A stretch of 64,000 bases of DNA from CAZZKE01 sp964655005. GTDB lineage: Bacteria; Pseudomonadota; Alphaproteobacteria; Rhodospirillales; JABHCV01. The stretch spans positions 1 through 64,000 of the forward strand of contig CAZZKE010000008.1 of the NCBI GenBank assembly GCA_964655005.1, written 5' to 3'. Position numbers and translations under genes: made by a program. Of the stretch, positions 52,027 through 61,611 are shown piece after piece. Every line of letters starts with the position of its first letter. Positions within the stretch are counted from its first letter, which is position 1. The notes below the pieces were generated by a model. The model ran no database searches. It was not told the DNA's origin and saw only the letters and a list, made by a program, of their open reading frames with translations.

Positions 52027-54423
52027 ATGGCATCGATTCATCACCACAAGCACGATCACAAGCACGACCATGACCATAGCCACAATGACAATTCGCATTC
52101 CTGTGGCGGGCACGATGCCGCCGGGCCGGAATCGGGGCCGGCCTGTTGTTCTGGCGAAGGGGTTATGTCGGGTGGGATTGCGGCACCGGCGAAGGACTTT
52201 TCGGCCGGCGGTTATCGTTACGTGTTTGCGGTGCAAGGCCTGGATTGCGCCGAAGAAGTGGCGATCTTGCGTCGCGGGGTGGGCCCGCTGGTGGGCGGCG
52301 GAGAGATGCTGTCCTTCGATGTCCTGAATGCCCGCATGATGGTCCTGGACGGCGCCAAACAGGTTTCGTCGGAAGAAATTCGCGAAGCCGTGCGAAAGAC
52401 CGGCATGGCCGCCGTAGAGTGGCGAAAAGACGATGAAGACAGCAAACGGGCGAGCGAAAAACATCATCGTATGCAGACCTGGCTGACCACGCTCAGTGGA
52501 TTATCGGTGCTTTCCGGGCTCGCCATTCATGTCTGGCTGGCCGGCGGCCTGGTCGGGGCGCTGACCCTTTTCGCCGGTCACAGCGGCCAGGCGATGCCGT
52601 TGAGCGAGATCGTTTCCTATGCCCTGGCGATTGGCTTCGGCGGCCGGTATGTGGTTGTCAAGGCCTGGTATTCGGCTCGCGCCATGCGACCGGACATGAA
52701 CCTGCTGATGGTGATCGCGGTTTCCGGCGCGGTCGGCATCGGTGAATGGTTCGAGGCCTCTATCGTCAGCTTTCTGTTCGCCCTGTCGCTGCTGCTGGAA
52801 AGCTGGAGCGTCGGTCGGGCGCGGCGGGCGATTGCCCAACTGCTGGACCTGGCGCCGCCGACGGTGCGGCTGAAGCTTGACAGCGGCGAGGAAACGGAAG
52901 TACTGGCCGCCGAGGTCGCCGTCGGGAGCCGTTTCATCGTCAAACCGGGAGAAAAATTTGCCCTCGACGGGCGGATCGTCGCCGGCGTCAGCGCCGTTAA
53001 TCAGGCCCCCATTACCGGCGAAAGCGTACCGGTATCCAAGCAGCCCGGCGACGATGTTTTCGCCGGCACCATCAATGGCGAAGGGGCGCTGGAAGTCGAA
53101 AGCAGCAAGGCCGCCGAAAATACCACGCTGGCCAGAATCATCCGCCTGATCGAAGACGCCCAGGGCCGCCGCGCCCGCGCCGAACAGTGGGTGGAGAAAT
53201 TCGCCCGGATATACACCCCTGCGGTTATCGTGCTGGCTATCGCGGTGTTCGTTTTGCCGCCGCTTCTGTTCGGCGGCGCGTGGGACGACTGGTTCTACCG
53301 CGCCCTGGTGCTGTTGGTTATCGCCTGTCCCTGCGCCCTGGTTATTTCGACCCCGGTCAGCATCGTCTCGGCGCTGGCGGCCTCGGCCCGCCAGGGGGTG
53401 CTGATCAAGGGCGGCGCCTATATCGAACAGCCGGCCAAACTAAGGGCCATTGCCTTCGACAAGACCGGTACGCTGACCCGGGGGCAGCCGGAAGTGGTCG
53501 GCGTGGTCCCGTTTAACGGACATACCGAAACGGAAGTCCTGGCCCGCGCCGCCGCGCTGGAGGCGCGCAGCGCACATCCGCTGGCCCAGGCGATTATCGA
53601 TTACGCCGAACAAATCGGCGCAACGGCGGAACCGGCGGCGGACGTTCAGGTGCTGCCCGGAAAAGGAGTCACCGGTCGCTACCGGGATGGCGAGTTCTGG
53701 CTTGGCTCGCACCGCTATCTTATCGAACGCGACCAGGAAACGCCGGAAGTCGGCGCCCAGGCCGAAGTGTTCGAACGCGACGGGCGCACCGTGGTGGCGG
53801 TCGGCAACGGCAGTCATGTCTGCGGCCTGATTGCCGTGGCCGATACGGTCCGGCCAAGCGCCCGTGGCGTAATAGCGGCCCTGCGGGCCAGCGGGGTGGA
53901 ACATCTGGTGATGTTGACCGGCGACAATCAGGCGACCGCCAGGGCGATAGCGCAAGAGGTCGGTATCGACGAGGTCCAGGCCGAACTGTTGCCCGAAGAC
54001 AAGGTCGCGGCGGTCGAAAGCCTGGTCTTGAAATACGGTTCGGTGGCCATGATCGGCGACGGCATCAACGACGCCCCGGCCATGGCGCGGGCCAGTTTCG
54101 GTATCGCCATGGGCGCCATGGGCAGCGACGCCGCCATCGAAACCGCCGATATCGCCCTGATGGCCGACGACCTTCGGAAGTTGCCGTGGCTGGTCGGCCA
54201 TTCCCGGCGCACACTGGCCATCATCCGCCAGAACATTACCTTCTCGCTTGGCGTCAAGGCGGTTTTTGTGGTCCTCACGTTCGCCGGTTACGCCACGCTT
54301 TGGGGCGCTATCGCCGCCGATGTCGGCGCTTCTCTGGTGGTCGTGGCTAACGCGCTTCGCCTCTTGCAGGCGCGACCGATGCCTTCCCGGCTTCCGGCGG
54401 CGGAAGAAAGAGTTGATGCATAG
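52027..54423 (+). CDS. Heavy-metal P1B-type ATPase, probable Zn/Cd/Pb exporter
   Basis: A 798-residue inner-membrane metal efflux pump. The first about 30 residues are a His/Asp metal-binding run (HHHKHDHKHDHDHSH), followed by a CC pair and a degenerate heavy-metal-associated domain (GLDCAEE). The membrane metal site is CPC in IACPCALVIS. The phosphorylation Asp is about residue 478 in DKTGTL, with the SAHPLAQ His-Pro and GDGINDAPAMA hinge motifs intact. The His-rich tail and the CPC site together with a ZntR/CadR-like regulator favour Zn, Cd or Pb over copper. GAGGAA lies six bases before the ATG. It starts a metal-handling run. Confidence 0.92.
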   Translation: MASIHHHKHDHKHDHDHSHNDNSHSCGGHDAAGPESGPACCSGEGVMSGGIAAPAKDFSAGGYRYVFAVQGLDCAEEVAILRRGVGPLVGGGEMLSFDVLNARMMVLDGAKQVSSEEIREAVRKTGMAAVEWRKDDEDSKRASEKHHRMQTWLTTLSGLSVLSGLAIHVWLAGGLVGALTLFAGHSGQAMPLSEIVSYALAIGFGGRYVVVKAWYSARAMRPDMNLLMVIAVSGAVGIGEWFEASIVSFLFALSLLLESWSVGRARRAIAQLLDLAPPTVRLKLDSGEETEVLAAEVAVGSRFIVKPGEKFALDGRIVAGVSAVNQAPITGESVPVSKQPGDDVFAGTINGEGALEVESSKAAENTTLARIIRLIEDAQGRRARAEQWVEKFARIYTPAVIVLAIAVFVLPPLLFGGAWDDWFYRALVLLVIACPCALVISTPVSIVSALAASARQGVLIKGGAYIEQPAKLRAIAFDKTGTLTRGQPEVVGVVPFNGHTETEVLARAAALEARSAHPLAQAIIDYAEQIGATAEPAADVQVLPGKGVTGRYRDGEFWLGSHRYLIERDQETPEVGAQAEVFERDGRTVVAVGNGSHVCGLIAVADTVRPSARGVIAALRASGVEHLVMLTGDNQATARAIAQEVGIDEVQAELLPEDKVAAVESLVLKYGSVAMIGDGINDAPAMARASFGIAMGAMGSDAAIETADIALMADDLRKLPWLVGHSRRTLAIIRQNITFSLGVKAVFVVLTFAGYATLWGAIAADVGASLVVVANALRLLQARPMPSRLPAAEERVDA

Positions 54424-54502
54424 CATTATTGATTAATGTTGTTTGGCATAATACCATATAGCGACGCCGCAGGAATATTCCCGGGGTATAAGGGATTGAT
54501 CA
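54424..54502 (+). promoter_or_regulatory. AT-rich gap before the DUF2946-like gene
   Basis: A 79-base stretch clearly richer in A/T than its surroundings, containing TTGATT and TAATACCATATAG elements, so a promoter for the copper genes is likely. No -35/-10 pair with good spacing stands out. AGGGA before the TTG start is the ribosome-binding site of the next gene. Confidence 0.35.
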
Positions 54503-54943
54503 TTGGGCTTTTTCCAGACAGCGACCGATAAGCAAGGGTCCGGATTAAGCCGCCGCCGCTGGAGCACTTTGCTTGGATTGGCGGCGGTGCTGTTCCAACT
54601 GGCGATTCCCCTGGGCCAGGGGATGGCCTTCGCCGCTTACGCCGAAGCGAACGATCAGGCCGCCCTGCCGCCCCTTGTTATCTGCACGGCCATGGGCGGC
54701 ACCAGCCGGATCCCGGTCGATGGTAATACCGGCGCGCCCTCCGACCAGCCGGCCCCGTGCGCGTTCTGTCTTATTTTTTGCCAGGTCCGGTCTTCCTGCG
54801 AGAATCTTCTTCCGGTAGCCGCTTTCGCCGTGCCAATACCCAGGACCGTGAGCTGGGTCTATACGGTAAATTTCAAGGAAATCCTGGTTTCCGAAAGGCT
54901 GGCCCGACGCCACCCGCCCCGCGCCCCCCCTTCATTCACCTGA
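54503..54943 (+). CDS. DUF2946-like small membrane/exported protein
   Basis: A 146-residue protein with a basic start (LSRRRW), one hydrophobic segment at about residues 24-45 and a Cys-containing middle (CAFCLIFCQ near residues 86-94, another Cys in SSCENLL). Size, order and the CxxC in the middle resemble DUF2946 proteins, which often sit beside PCuAC and SCO1 copper genes; this identification is tentative. The start is TTG at 54503 with AGGGA seven bases upstream; no upstream in-frame ATG exists. A copper-binding role is inferred from context only. Confidence 0.6.
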   Translation: MGFFQTATDKQGSGLSRRRWSTLLGLAAVLFQLAIPLGQGMAFAAYAEANDQAALPPLVICTAMGGTSRIPVDGNTGAPSDQPAPCAFCLIFCQVRSSCENLLPVAAFAVPIPRTVSWVYTVNFKEILVSERLARRHPPRAPPSFT

Positions 54944-55038
54944 TCCCGAAAAATAAATACTGAACACCCATGGGTTGGTCCGTATCGCGGCCATCACTCG
55001 GCCATGGGTGCAGATCAATGTGAATGAAGGAAAATACA

Positions 55039-55533
55039 ATGAAGAAAACAGCTTTGCTGTTGGCGGCGCTGGCCGTTATCGGCAGCATATTCGTAACCAC
55101 CGGTGTCTCTGCCGCCATGAAACAATACAAGGCCGGAGACATCACCATCGAAAACCCCTGGGCGCGGGCGACCATGAGCAGCGCTAAGTCGGGGGCCGCC
55201 TACCTGACTATAAAAAATGGCGGAACCACGCTCGACAGGCTTGTCGCCGCCCGCAGCGCCATTGCGAAAAAGACCGGCGTGCATCAATCCCTGATGGTCG
55301 ATGGGATGATGAAGATGCAGCCCGTCAAGGCCCTCGACGTACCGCCGGGTGGCATGGTCATGCTTAAGCCCGGTGGCTATCACATCATGTTCATGGGCCT
55401 TAGGGAGCCTCTTAAAATGGGCGCGGAGTTCCCGCTTACCCTGGTCTTCGAAAAATCAGGAGAGCTCGAGGTCATGGTCAAGGTGATGAAAGCCGGCGCC
55501 ATGGGCGGCATGAAAATGCAGATGGCCGACTGA
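55039..55533 (+). CDS. PCuAC-type periplasmic copper chaperone
   Basis: A 164-residue exported copper(I) chaperone for cytochrome c oxidase assembly. A signal peptide covers residues 1 to about 26 (cleavage near VSA). The copper motif is visible: GVHQSLMVDGMMKMQPV, with the His and Met ligands, then PGGYHIMFMGL with the second His-x-Met pair. A Met-rich tail (GGMKMQM) could add metal affinity. The ATG at 55039, preceded by AAGGA, is preferred over the one at 55024. It sits directly before SCO1, its usual functional partner. Confidence 0.93.
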   Translation: MKKTALLLAALAVIGSIFVTTGVSAAMKQYKAGDITIENPWARATMSSAKSGAAYLTIKNGGTTLDRLVAARSAIAKKTGVHQSLMVDGMMKMQPVKALDVPPGGMVMLKPGGYHIMFMGLREPLKMGAEFPLTLVFEKSGELEVMVKVMKAGAMGGMKMQMAD

Positions 55534-55546
55534 CCCCACGGGGCCA

Positions 55547-55582
55547 ACCCCGCGCCCGGCATGGTGATTTTGGGCGCGGGGT
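55547..55582 (+). terminator. Strong 11-bp hairpin after the PCuAC gene
   Basis: ACCCCGCGCCC (55547-55557) pairs perfectly with GGGCGCGGGGT (55572-55582) across a 14-base loop. No T-run follows, so it may attenuate or stabilise the upstream message rather than terminate it, giving different levels of PCuAC and SCO1. Confidence 0.5.
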
Positions 55583-55636
55583 AAGGCCGTCGGGCGGGTC
55601 AAAAATTAACTCCATACAGAAATCAAGGAACACGTC

Positions 55637-56266
55637 ATGAAACGGCAATTTTTTTACATAGGGCTGGGAATCGCGGTGATTATCGCGGTTTACCTGGCCG
55701 TAACCGATTTCCGGTCGGATGTCGAAACCGCCAGGGTGCCCCCCGCCGCGCCGTCCCCCGCCGCATCATCCCCCGCCAAGGCGGAAATCGGCGGCCCATT
55801 TTCGTTAATCGACCATAACGGCAAGGCGGTGACCGATGCCGATTACCGGGGCCGCTACATGTTGATTTTTTTCGGCTATACTTTCTGCCCGGACGTTTGC
55901 CCGACCGCCCTGACCGGGGTTAGCGGCATGCTGGACATTCTGGGCGATGACGCGGCCAAGATCGCCCCGCTGTTCATCAGTGTCGACCCCGAACGCGATA
56001 CGGTCGCGGTATTGAAGGAATATGTCGGCAATTTCCACCCGCAAATTATCGGCCTTACCGGTTCCCCGAAGCAGATTGCTTCGGTGGCTAGTGTTTACCG
56101 GGCCTATTTCGCCAAGGAAGACGACGGGGACAGTAACGGGGAAAACTATTCGGTCAGCCATTCCGCCTATCTTTATCTGATGGGGCCGGACGGCAAGTTC
56201 CTGGACGCCTTCGGGCATCAAATGGATCCGGAGGACATGGCGGCCAGAATCAGAAAATTCTTTTAG
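55637..56266 (+). CDS. SCO1/SenC copper chaperone (second copy)
   Basis: A 209-residue membrane-anchored thioredoxin-fold protein. The N-terminal anchor is at residues 7-23, then a Pro/Ala linker, then the SCO domain with copper ligands in TFCPDVCP near residue 81 and SVSHSAY near residue 173. It resembles the first copy at 23.1 kb in the core but differs in linker and C-terminus. Adjacent to PCuAC, this is the better candidate for the oxidase-assembly SCO protein. AAGGA precedes the ATG. Confidence 0.93.
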   Translation: MKRQFFYIGLGIAVIIAVYLAVTDFRSDVETARVPPAAPSPAASSPAKAEIGGPFSLIDHNGKAVTDADYRGRYMLIFFGYTFCPDVCPTALTGVSGMLDILGDDAAKIAPLFISVDPERDTVAVLKEYVGNFHPQIIGLTGSPKQIASVASVYRAYFAKEDDGDSNGENYSVSHSAYLYLMGPDGKFLDAFGHQMDPEDMAARIRKFF

Positions 56267-56325
56267 GACAGGCGAACAAAAAACTATCTGCGGTCCGGTT
56301 ATCCACCCTGCGCCGGGGGGGGCCG

Positions 56326-56353
56326 GATACGGCAAAAAGCGGGTATCTTTTTT
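56326..56353 (+). terminator. Rho-independent terminator after SCO1
   Basis: GATAC and GTATC flank an inner GC pair around AAAAA, and the stem is followed by six T residues (56348-56353). This is the one classic intrinsic terminator I could see; it ends the copper-chaperone transcript before the DUF411 gene. Confidence 0.7.
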
Positions 56354-56419
56354 CGTCGAGACCTATGTACAATAAACGGTAACGTATCAACCCGGCATCA
56401 TTAATGGTGGAGCTATAAA

Positions 56420-56893
56420 GTGAAAAAGAACAATCCCTTCCAATGGTTTTCCGGGGCCAGGCCGCTGCTGGCGTTGTTGGCGTTTTATGTTGGCGTCACC
56501 GTGGCGACGATCCCGAACCCGGCCCTGGCCGCCGAATTCGTCGTCTACAAATCCCCCACGTGCGGCTGTTGCAAGGGGTGGGTCGAACATCTCAGGATGA
56601 ACGGACATACGGTTATAACCAAGGATATGGACGATCTTGACGTGATCAAGAAAATTGCCGGTGTCCCCGAACGCTTGCAGGCCTGTCACACGGCCATGGT
56701 CGATGGCTATATAGTCGAAGGCCATGTCCCGGTCGCGGATATCCAGCGCCTACTTACCGAACGTCCCAAGGCGGTCGGGCTCGCCGTTCCGGGCATGCCG
56801 GCCGGGGCGCCGGGCATGGGCGGCAATCCGGACCGGTACAACGTGATGCTGTTCAGGGCGGACGGGTCGGCCAATATATATGCGCGATACTAG
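56420..56893 (+). CDS. DUF411 exported metal-binding protein
   Basis: A 157-residue DUF411-family protein. A hydrophobic signal or anchor covers residues about 15-37 (ALA before the mature part), then comes the family hallmark YKSPTCGCCKGWVEHL near residue 43 with three cysteines, and LQACHTAMVDGYIVEGHVP near residue 85. DUF411 proteins accompany copper and heavy-metal operons and probably bind Cu(I). The start is GTG at 56420 with GGAG seven bases upstream. A terminator separates it from SCO1, so it has its own promoter, perhaps including TACAAT near 56367. Its stop overlaps the convergent dehydrogenase gene. Confidence 0.88.
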   Translation: MKKNNPFQWFSGARPLLALLAFYVGVTVATIPNPALAAEFVVYKSPTCGCCKGWVEHLRMNGHTVITKDMDDLDVIKKIAGVPERLQACHTAMVDGYIVEGHVPVADIQRLLTERPKAVGLAVPGMPAGAPGMGGNPDRYNVMLFRADGSANIYARY

Positions 56894-57846
56894 TAACCGG
56901 CATCCGGTTCGACCAGATCCCGGGGCGACTCGCCCCGGCGCACCCGGCGGATGTTTTCGGCAATTGCGGCGGCGGCGGAACCGGGTACCGACAGGCTGGC
57001 GATGTGTGGGCTTAGCATAACCCCGGGATGATCCCAGAACGGGCTTGAATCGGGTAGCGGTTCGTTCCTGAACACATCCAGTGCGGCGGCCTCGATGTGG
57101 CCGCTGTCGAGGGCCGCCAGTAAATCGTCCTCGACTACATGGCCGCCACGGGCGGCGTTGATGACAAATGCCCCTTGTGGCAGTTGGGCCAGGGTCCGGG
57201 CGTTGATGATGCCGGCGGTCCCGGACGTCAACGGCAACAGGCAGACCAGGATTTCGGTGCGCTTCAGGAACGCCGCCAACCGGCTGTTACCGTAAAAGGA
57301 TTCGACACCCCCCAGGCGCTTTTCCGAGCGGCTCCAGACGGCCACCCGGAATCCCAGATTGACCAGATGGCGGGCCGCGTCGCCGCCTAGCTGGCCCGCA
57401 CCCAAAATGCCCACACGCCGTTCCAGGGTGTCGGCCTGGGGCAGTTCCCGCCAGTCGTGGCGGCGCTGCATGCCCTGATAGATATGGAACTTGCGATGAA
57501 AATGCAGCACCCGGTGCAACACGAATTCCGTCATATGCCGGGTCAGGGCCGGATCGACCATGCGCACCAGCGGCACATGGCGGGGCCATGTCCGGTCGTC
57601 AAGGATGCTGTCGACCCCGGCCCCCAGGTTGATGATCGCCTTCAGGCCGGGAAATTTCATCAACGCCCCCGAAGGCGGCCGCCAGACCAGCGCGATATCC
57701 ACTTCGTCATAATCTTTCAGGCCCGCCATTTGATCGGGCCAAACGTGGAAATCCCGCGCCATGTCGGCTTCCGGCATGGCCTCGGCCAGGGCTTGGCGCC
57801 AGCGTTCCGGGTCGTCGTTTTCGCTTAAATAGACAATCGCGTTCAT
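56890..57846 (-). CDS. ghrA: D-2-hydroxyacid dehydrogenase, glyoxylate/hydroxypyruvate reductase A type
   Basis: A 318-residue NAD(P)-dependent reductase of 2-keto acids. It has the GhrA-type N-terminus ending in LKAIINLGAGVDSIL, the cofactor loop GILGAGQLGGDAARHL near residue 140, the substrate Arg in VINAARGGHVVEDDLL near residue 233, and the catalytic Glu-His pair around EPLPDSSPFWDHPGVMLSPHIAS. It overlaps the yejF stop by four bases, so it is the last gene of the yej transcript. The substrate, glyoxylate or hydroxypyruvate, is by family only. Confidence 0.87.
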   Translation of the reverse strand: MNAIVYLSENDDPERWRQALAEAMPEADMARDFHVWPDQMAGLKDYDEVDIALVWRPPSGALMKFPGLKAIINLGAGVDSILDDRTWPRHVPLVRMVDPALTRHMTEFVLHRVLHFHRKFHIYQGMQRRHDWRELPQADTLERRVGILGAGQLGGDAARHLVNLGFRVAVWSRSEKRLGGVESFYGNSRLAAFLKRTEILVCLLPLTSGTAGIINARTLAQLPQGAFVINAARGGHVVEDDLLAALDSGHIEAAALDVFRNEPLPDSSPFWDHPGVMLSPHIASLSVPGSAAAAIAENIRRVRRGESPRDLVEPDAGY

Positions 57847-59465
57847 GTGCCGACCAGGTCGTTTTCATCGGCCTTCAATTCCAGCGCCGCGGCCATCAGG
57901 GCGCGGGTGTAGGGCTCCTTCGGGGCGGCGAAGATATCGCCCGCCGGCCCCTGTTCGACGATTCGGCCCCGCCGCATGACGACGATATGGTGGGATACCG
58001 CGCGGACCACGCGCAGGTCATGGCTGATGAACACATAGGTCAGGTTGTGGTGTCGTTGCAGGTCGCGCAGCAGTTCGACTATCTGCGCCTGCACCGACAT
58101 GTCCAGCGCGCTGGTCGGCTCGTCCATGACGATCAGGTCGGGTTTCAGAATCAGGGCGCGGGCAATGGCGATGCGCTGCCGCTGGCCGCCGGAAAATTCG
58201 TGCGGGTAGCGGTCCATGGTGGCCGGGTCGAGCCCGACTTCTTGCAGCGTCGCGGCGATCAGTGTCCGTCGTTGCGCCGGCGTTCCGCCCAAGCCGTGCA
58301 CCAGCAACCCTTCCTCGACGATTTGCAGCACCGACATGCGGGGGCTCAGGGATCCGAACGGGTCCTGAAAGACAATTTGCATACGCCGCCGCAAGGCCCG
58401 CAGGTCGTCGCCGGAAACACTGCGCAGGTCGACGCCCGCGAAATCGATGGCGCCCCGGCTTGGTTCCAGCCTTAGCAGGGCGCGCGCCAGGGTGCTTTTG
58501 CCGGAGCCGGATTCACCGACGATGCCCAGCGTGTGGCCGCGCCTGACGCTGATGCCGACGCCATCGACCGCCTTGACGTGGCTCTGGACCCGACCGAATA
58601 TCCCGCCCCTGACGGGGAACCATACCTTGATATCGCGCCCGGTTATCAGTTCCGGGGCGCTTGCGTCGGCGGCCTCCGGCGCTCCTTTGGGTTCGGCGGC
58701 CAGCAGCATTTGGGTATATTCGTGCTGCGGATTATCGAATACCGCAGCCGTCGCGCCATGCTCGACGATGCGGCCCTCGCTCATCACCGAAACATGGTCG
58801 GCCATATGGCGGACAATGCCCAGGTCATGGGTAATCAGCAGCAGCGCCATGCCCAGCCGGTCTTTCAGTTCGGCCAGCAGTTTCAGCAACTGCGCCTGGA
58901 TGGTGACATCGACCGCCGTGGTCGGTTCGTCGGCGATCAGCAGGTCCGGGTCGTTGGCCAGCGCCATGGCGATCATGACCCGCTGCTGCTGGCCGCCGGA
59001 AAATTCATGGGGCAGCGATTTCATGCGCCCGACCTGATCGCCCAAACCGACCAGTTCAAGCAATTCGACAACCCGGTCACGGGCCTGGCCGGCGGTCATG
59101 GCCTTGTGCAGCAGCAGCACTTCGCTGATCTGTTTCCCGATGGAATGCAGGGGGTTCAGGCTGGTCAGCGGTTCCTGAAAAATCATCGCCATGCGATCGC
59201 CGCGCAACCGGCGCATGTGGGCTTCGGTCGCCTGTATCAGTTCTTCGCCGGCGAAGCGCACCGAACCGCCCGGATGCCAGGCCAGCGGGTAGGGCAGCAG
59301 CCGCATGACCGACAGCGCCGTCACCGATTTGCCCGATCCGGATTCGCCGACCAGGGCCACGGTCTGGCCCTTGTCCAGCTTGAAGGATATATCGCGGACG
59401 GCCTCGACCTCTTTTTGGCCGTGCCCGAACGAGACGCTCAAATTCTCAATTTCCAGCAAACTCAT
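57843..59465 (-). CDS. yejF: Duplicated ABC ATPase of a YejABEF-type peptide importer
   Basis: A 540-residue fusion of two ATP-binding domains powering oligopeptide/microcin-C-type uptake. The first domain has GESGSGKS near residue 38, the signature FSGGQQQR and Walker [13 protein letters not shown]. The second has GESGSGKS near residue 320, FSGGQRQR and [12 protein letters not shown]. Both copies look catalytically complete. The ATG at 59465 starts directly at the first domain; a longer frame only shadows yejE. It overlaps both neighbours by four bases. Confidence 0.94.
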   Translation of the reverse strand: MSLLEIENLSVSFGHGQKEVEAVRDISFKLDKGQTVALVGESGSGKSVTALSVMRLLPYPLAWHPGGSVRFAGEELIQATEAHMRRLRGDRMAMIFQEPLTSLNPLHSIGKQISEVLLLHKAMTAGQARDRVVELLELVGLGDQVGRMKSLPHEFSGGQQQRVMIAMALANDPDLLIADEPTTAVDVTIQAQLLKLLAELKDRLGMALLLITHDLGIVRHMADHVSVMSEGRIVEHGATAAVFDNPQHEYTQMLLAAEPKGAPEAADASAPELITGRDIKVWFPVRGGIFGRVQSHVKAVDGVGISVRRGHTLGIVGESGSGKSTLARALLRLEPSRGAIDFAGVDLRSVSGDDLRALRRRMQIVFQDPFGSLSPRMSVLQIVEEGLLVHGLGGTPAQRRTLIAATLQEVGLDPATMDRYPHEFSGGQRQRIAIARALILKPDLIVMDEPTSALDMSVQAQIVELLRDLQRHHNLTYVFISHDLRVVRAVSHHIVVMRRGRIVEQGPAGDIFAAPKEPYTRALMAAALELKADENDLVGT

Positions 59466-60487
59466 CGAAAGGTCTTCCGGGGGTCGAAGGCGTCGCGCAC
59501 CGCCTCGCCGATGAAAATCAGCAGGCTCAACATGACGGCCAGGACGAAAAACGCCGACATACCCAGCCACGGCGCCTGTATGTTGGCCTTGCCCTGATTG
59601 AGCAGTTCGCCCAGTGACGGCGATCCCGGCGGCAGCCCGAAGCCCAGGAAGTCAAGCGCCGTCAGGGTGGTGATCGAGCCGTTCAGGATGAACGGCAAGA
59701 AGGTCACCGTGGCGACCATGGCGTTGGGCAGGATGTGTTTGTACATAATGCCCAGATCGTTGACGCCAAGGGCGCGGGCGGCGCGGACATAATCGAAGTT
59801 CCGGGCCCGCAGGAATTCCGCCCGCACGACGCCGACCAGGGCCATCCACGAGAACAGCAGCATCAGGCCAAGCAGCCACCAGAAATTGGGCTGGACCACG
59901 CTGGCCAGGATAATCAGCAGGTACAGCGTCGGCAGGCCGGACCAGATTTCGATAAAACGCTGGAACAGCAGGTCGGTCAATCCGCCGAAGTATCCCTGCA
60001 CGGCCCCGGCCCCGACGCCGACGATGGAACTGAAAATTGTCAGGGTCAGGCCGAACAGAATCGATATGCGAAACCCATAAATCAGCCGGGCGACGACATC
60101 GCGGCCCTGATCGTCGGTGCCCAGCCAGTTGCGGCTTGACGGCGGTGCCGGGGCCGGCGTTTTCAGTTCATAATTGATAGTGTCATAGCTGAATGGTATC
60201 AGCGGCCAGATAATCCAGCCTTTTTCCTCGATCATGTCGCGCACGTCCGGGTCGGCGTATTCGGTGTTGGTTTCGAGAAACCCGCCGAACACGGTTTCCG
60301 GGTAATCGACAAACACCGGCACGTAATAGGCGCCGTCATATTTGACCAGCAGCGGCCGGTCGTTGGCGATCAGTTCGGCGAACAGCGAAACCGTGAACAG
60401 GCCAATGAACAGCCACAACGACCAGTAGCCGCGCCGGTTGGCGCAAAAATTATCGACACGGCGGCGGTTCAGGGGGGTCAGTCGCAT
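59462..60487 (-). CDS. yejE: ABC permease YejE
   Basis: A 341-residue inner-membrane permease. Residue about 20 begins a first membrane helix, followed by a long periplasmic loop (about 45-130) typical of YejE, then the permease core with the EAA-type cytoplasmic loop EFLRARNFDYVRAARALGVNDLGIMYKHILPNA. C-terminal helices follow. Family homology is to DppC-type permeases. Five bases separate it from yejB, and it overlaps yejF by four. Confidence 0.93.
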   Translation of the reverse strand: MRLTPLNRRRVDNFCANRRGYWSLWLFIGLFTVSLFAELIANDRPLLVKYDGAYYVPVFVDYPETVFGGFLETNTEYADPDVRDMIEEKGWIIWPLIPFSYDTINYELKTPAPAPPSSRNWLGTDDQGRDVVARLIYGFRISILFGLTLTIFSSIVGVGAGAVQGYFGGLTDLLFQRFIEIWSGLPTLYLLIILASVVQPNFWWLLGLMLLFSWMALVGVVRAEFLRARNFDYVRAARALGVNDLGIMYKHILPNAMVATVTFLPFILNGSITTLTALDFLGFGLPPGSPSLGELLNQGKANIQAPWLGMSAFFVLAVMLSLLIFIGEAVRDAFDPRKTFR

Positions 60488-60492
60488 TTATA

Positions 60493-61605
60493 TTACGACC
60501 CTCTTTTTTCAAAATCGATGCGCGGGTCGATAATGTGGTACATCAAATCGCCGATCAGGTTCATCACCAGGCCAAGCAGGGTGAAGAAGAACAGCGAGCC
60601 GAACATCACCGGGTAATCGCGATTTAACGCCGCCTCGAAGCCGAGCAGGCCCAGGCCGTCCAGCGAGAAAATAATTTCGGTCAGCATGGCGCCGGTAAAC
60701 AAGATGCCGATGAAGGCGGCGGGGAATCCGGCGACCACGATCAACATGGCGTTGCGGAAAACATGGCCGTACAACACCCGCCGTTCACTCAGTCCCTTGG
60801 ACCTGGCGGTGATCACGTATTGCTTGTTGATTTCGTCCATGAACGAATTTTTGGTCAGCATGGTCAAGCCGGCAAAACCGCCGATCACCAACGACACGAT
60901 AGGCAGCGTGATGTGCCAGAAATAATCGCCGATCTTGCCCCATGTACTCAGTTCGGCGAAATTGTCCGAGACCAGACCGCGCAACGGGAACCAGTCCAGA
61001 TAGCGCCCGCCGGCGAATATCACTATCAGCATAATGGCGAACAGGAAACCGGGCACGGCGTTGCCGACGATGACCACGCCGCTTGACCACATATCGAATC
61101 TGGAACCGTCGCGCACCGCCTTGGCGATACCCAGCGGAATGGATATCAGATAAACCAGCAGCGTCGTCCACAGGCCCAGGCTGATCGATACCGGCATTTT
61201 GTCGAGCACCAGATCGACCACCGAACGATCGCGAAAGAAACTGTCGCCGAAATCGAAACGCAGGTAATTGCCCATCATCATCAGGAACCGTTCAGGGGCC
61301 GGTTTGTCGAAGCCGAACTGGCGTTCGATTTCCTTGATGAATTCCGGGTCCAGGCCCTGGGCGCCGCGATATTTGCTGGCCTGGTTACGGCCTGTCGGTT
61401 GCGCCGTTTTCGGGGCCTGTCCGACTTCCGCGTTCGATGCGCCGCTGACCCGGGCCGTCGCCGCGACCTGCAAGCCTTGCAGTTTGGCTATGACCTGTTC
61501 GACCGGGCCGCCGGGGGCGGCCTGAACGATGATGAAATTGACGACCATAATCCCGAACAGGGTCGGCACGATCAGCAACAGGCGGCGAAGTATATAGGCA
61601 AGCAT
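60493..61605 (-). CDS. yejB: ABC permease YejB
   Basis: A 370-residue inner-membrane permease. The N-terminus [20 protein letters not shown] is classical for DppB/YejB proteins. A charged, Ala/Gln-rich periplasmic stretch (about residues 45-85) precedes the core. The EAA loop is [28 protein letters not shown] near residue 255, and the C-terminal DPRIDFE is typical. It forms the transmembrane path with YejE. Confidence 0.94.
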   Translation of the reverse strand: MLAYILRRLLLIVPTLFGIMVVNFIIVQAAPGGPVEQVIAKLQGLQVAATARVSGASNAEVGQAPKTAQPTGRNQASKYRGAQGLDPEFIKEIERQFGFDKPAPERFLMMMGNYLRFDFGDSFFRDRSVVDLVLDKMPVSISLGLWTTLLVYLISIPLGIAKAVRDGSRFDMWSSGVVIVGNAVPGFLFAIMLIVIFAGGRYLDWFPLRGLVSDNFAELSTWGKIGDYFWHITLPIVSLVIGGFAGLTMLTKNSFMDEINKQYVITARSKGLSERRVLYGHVFRNAMLIVVAGFPAAFIGILFTGAMLTEIIFSLDGLGLLGFEAALNRDYPVMFGSLFFFTLLGLVMNLIGDLMYHIIDPRIDFEKRGS

Positions 61606-61611
61606 GGCTGG

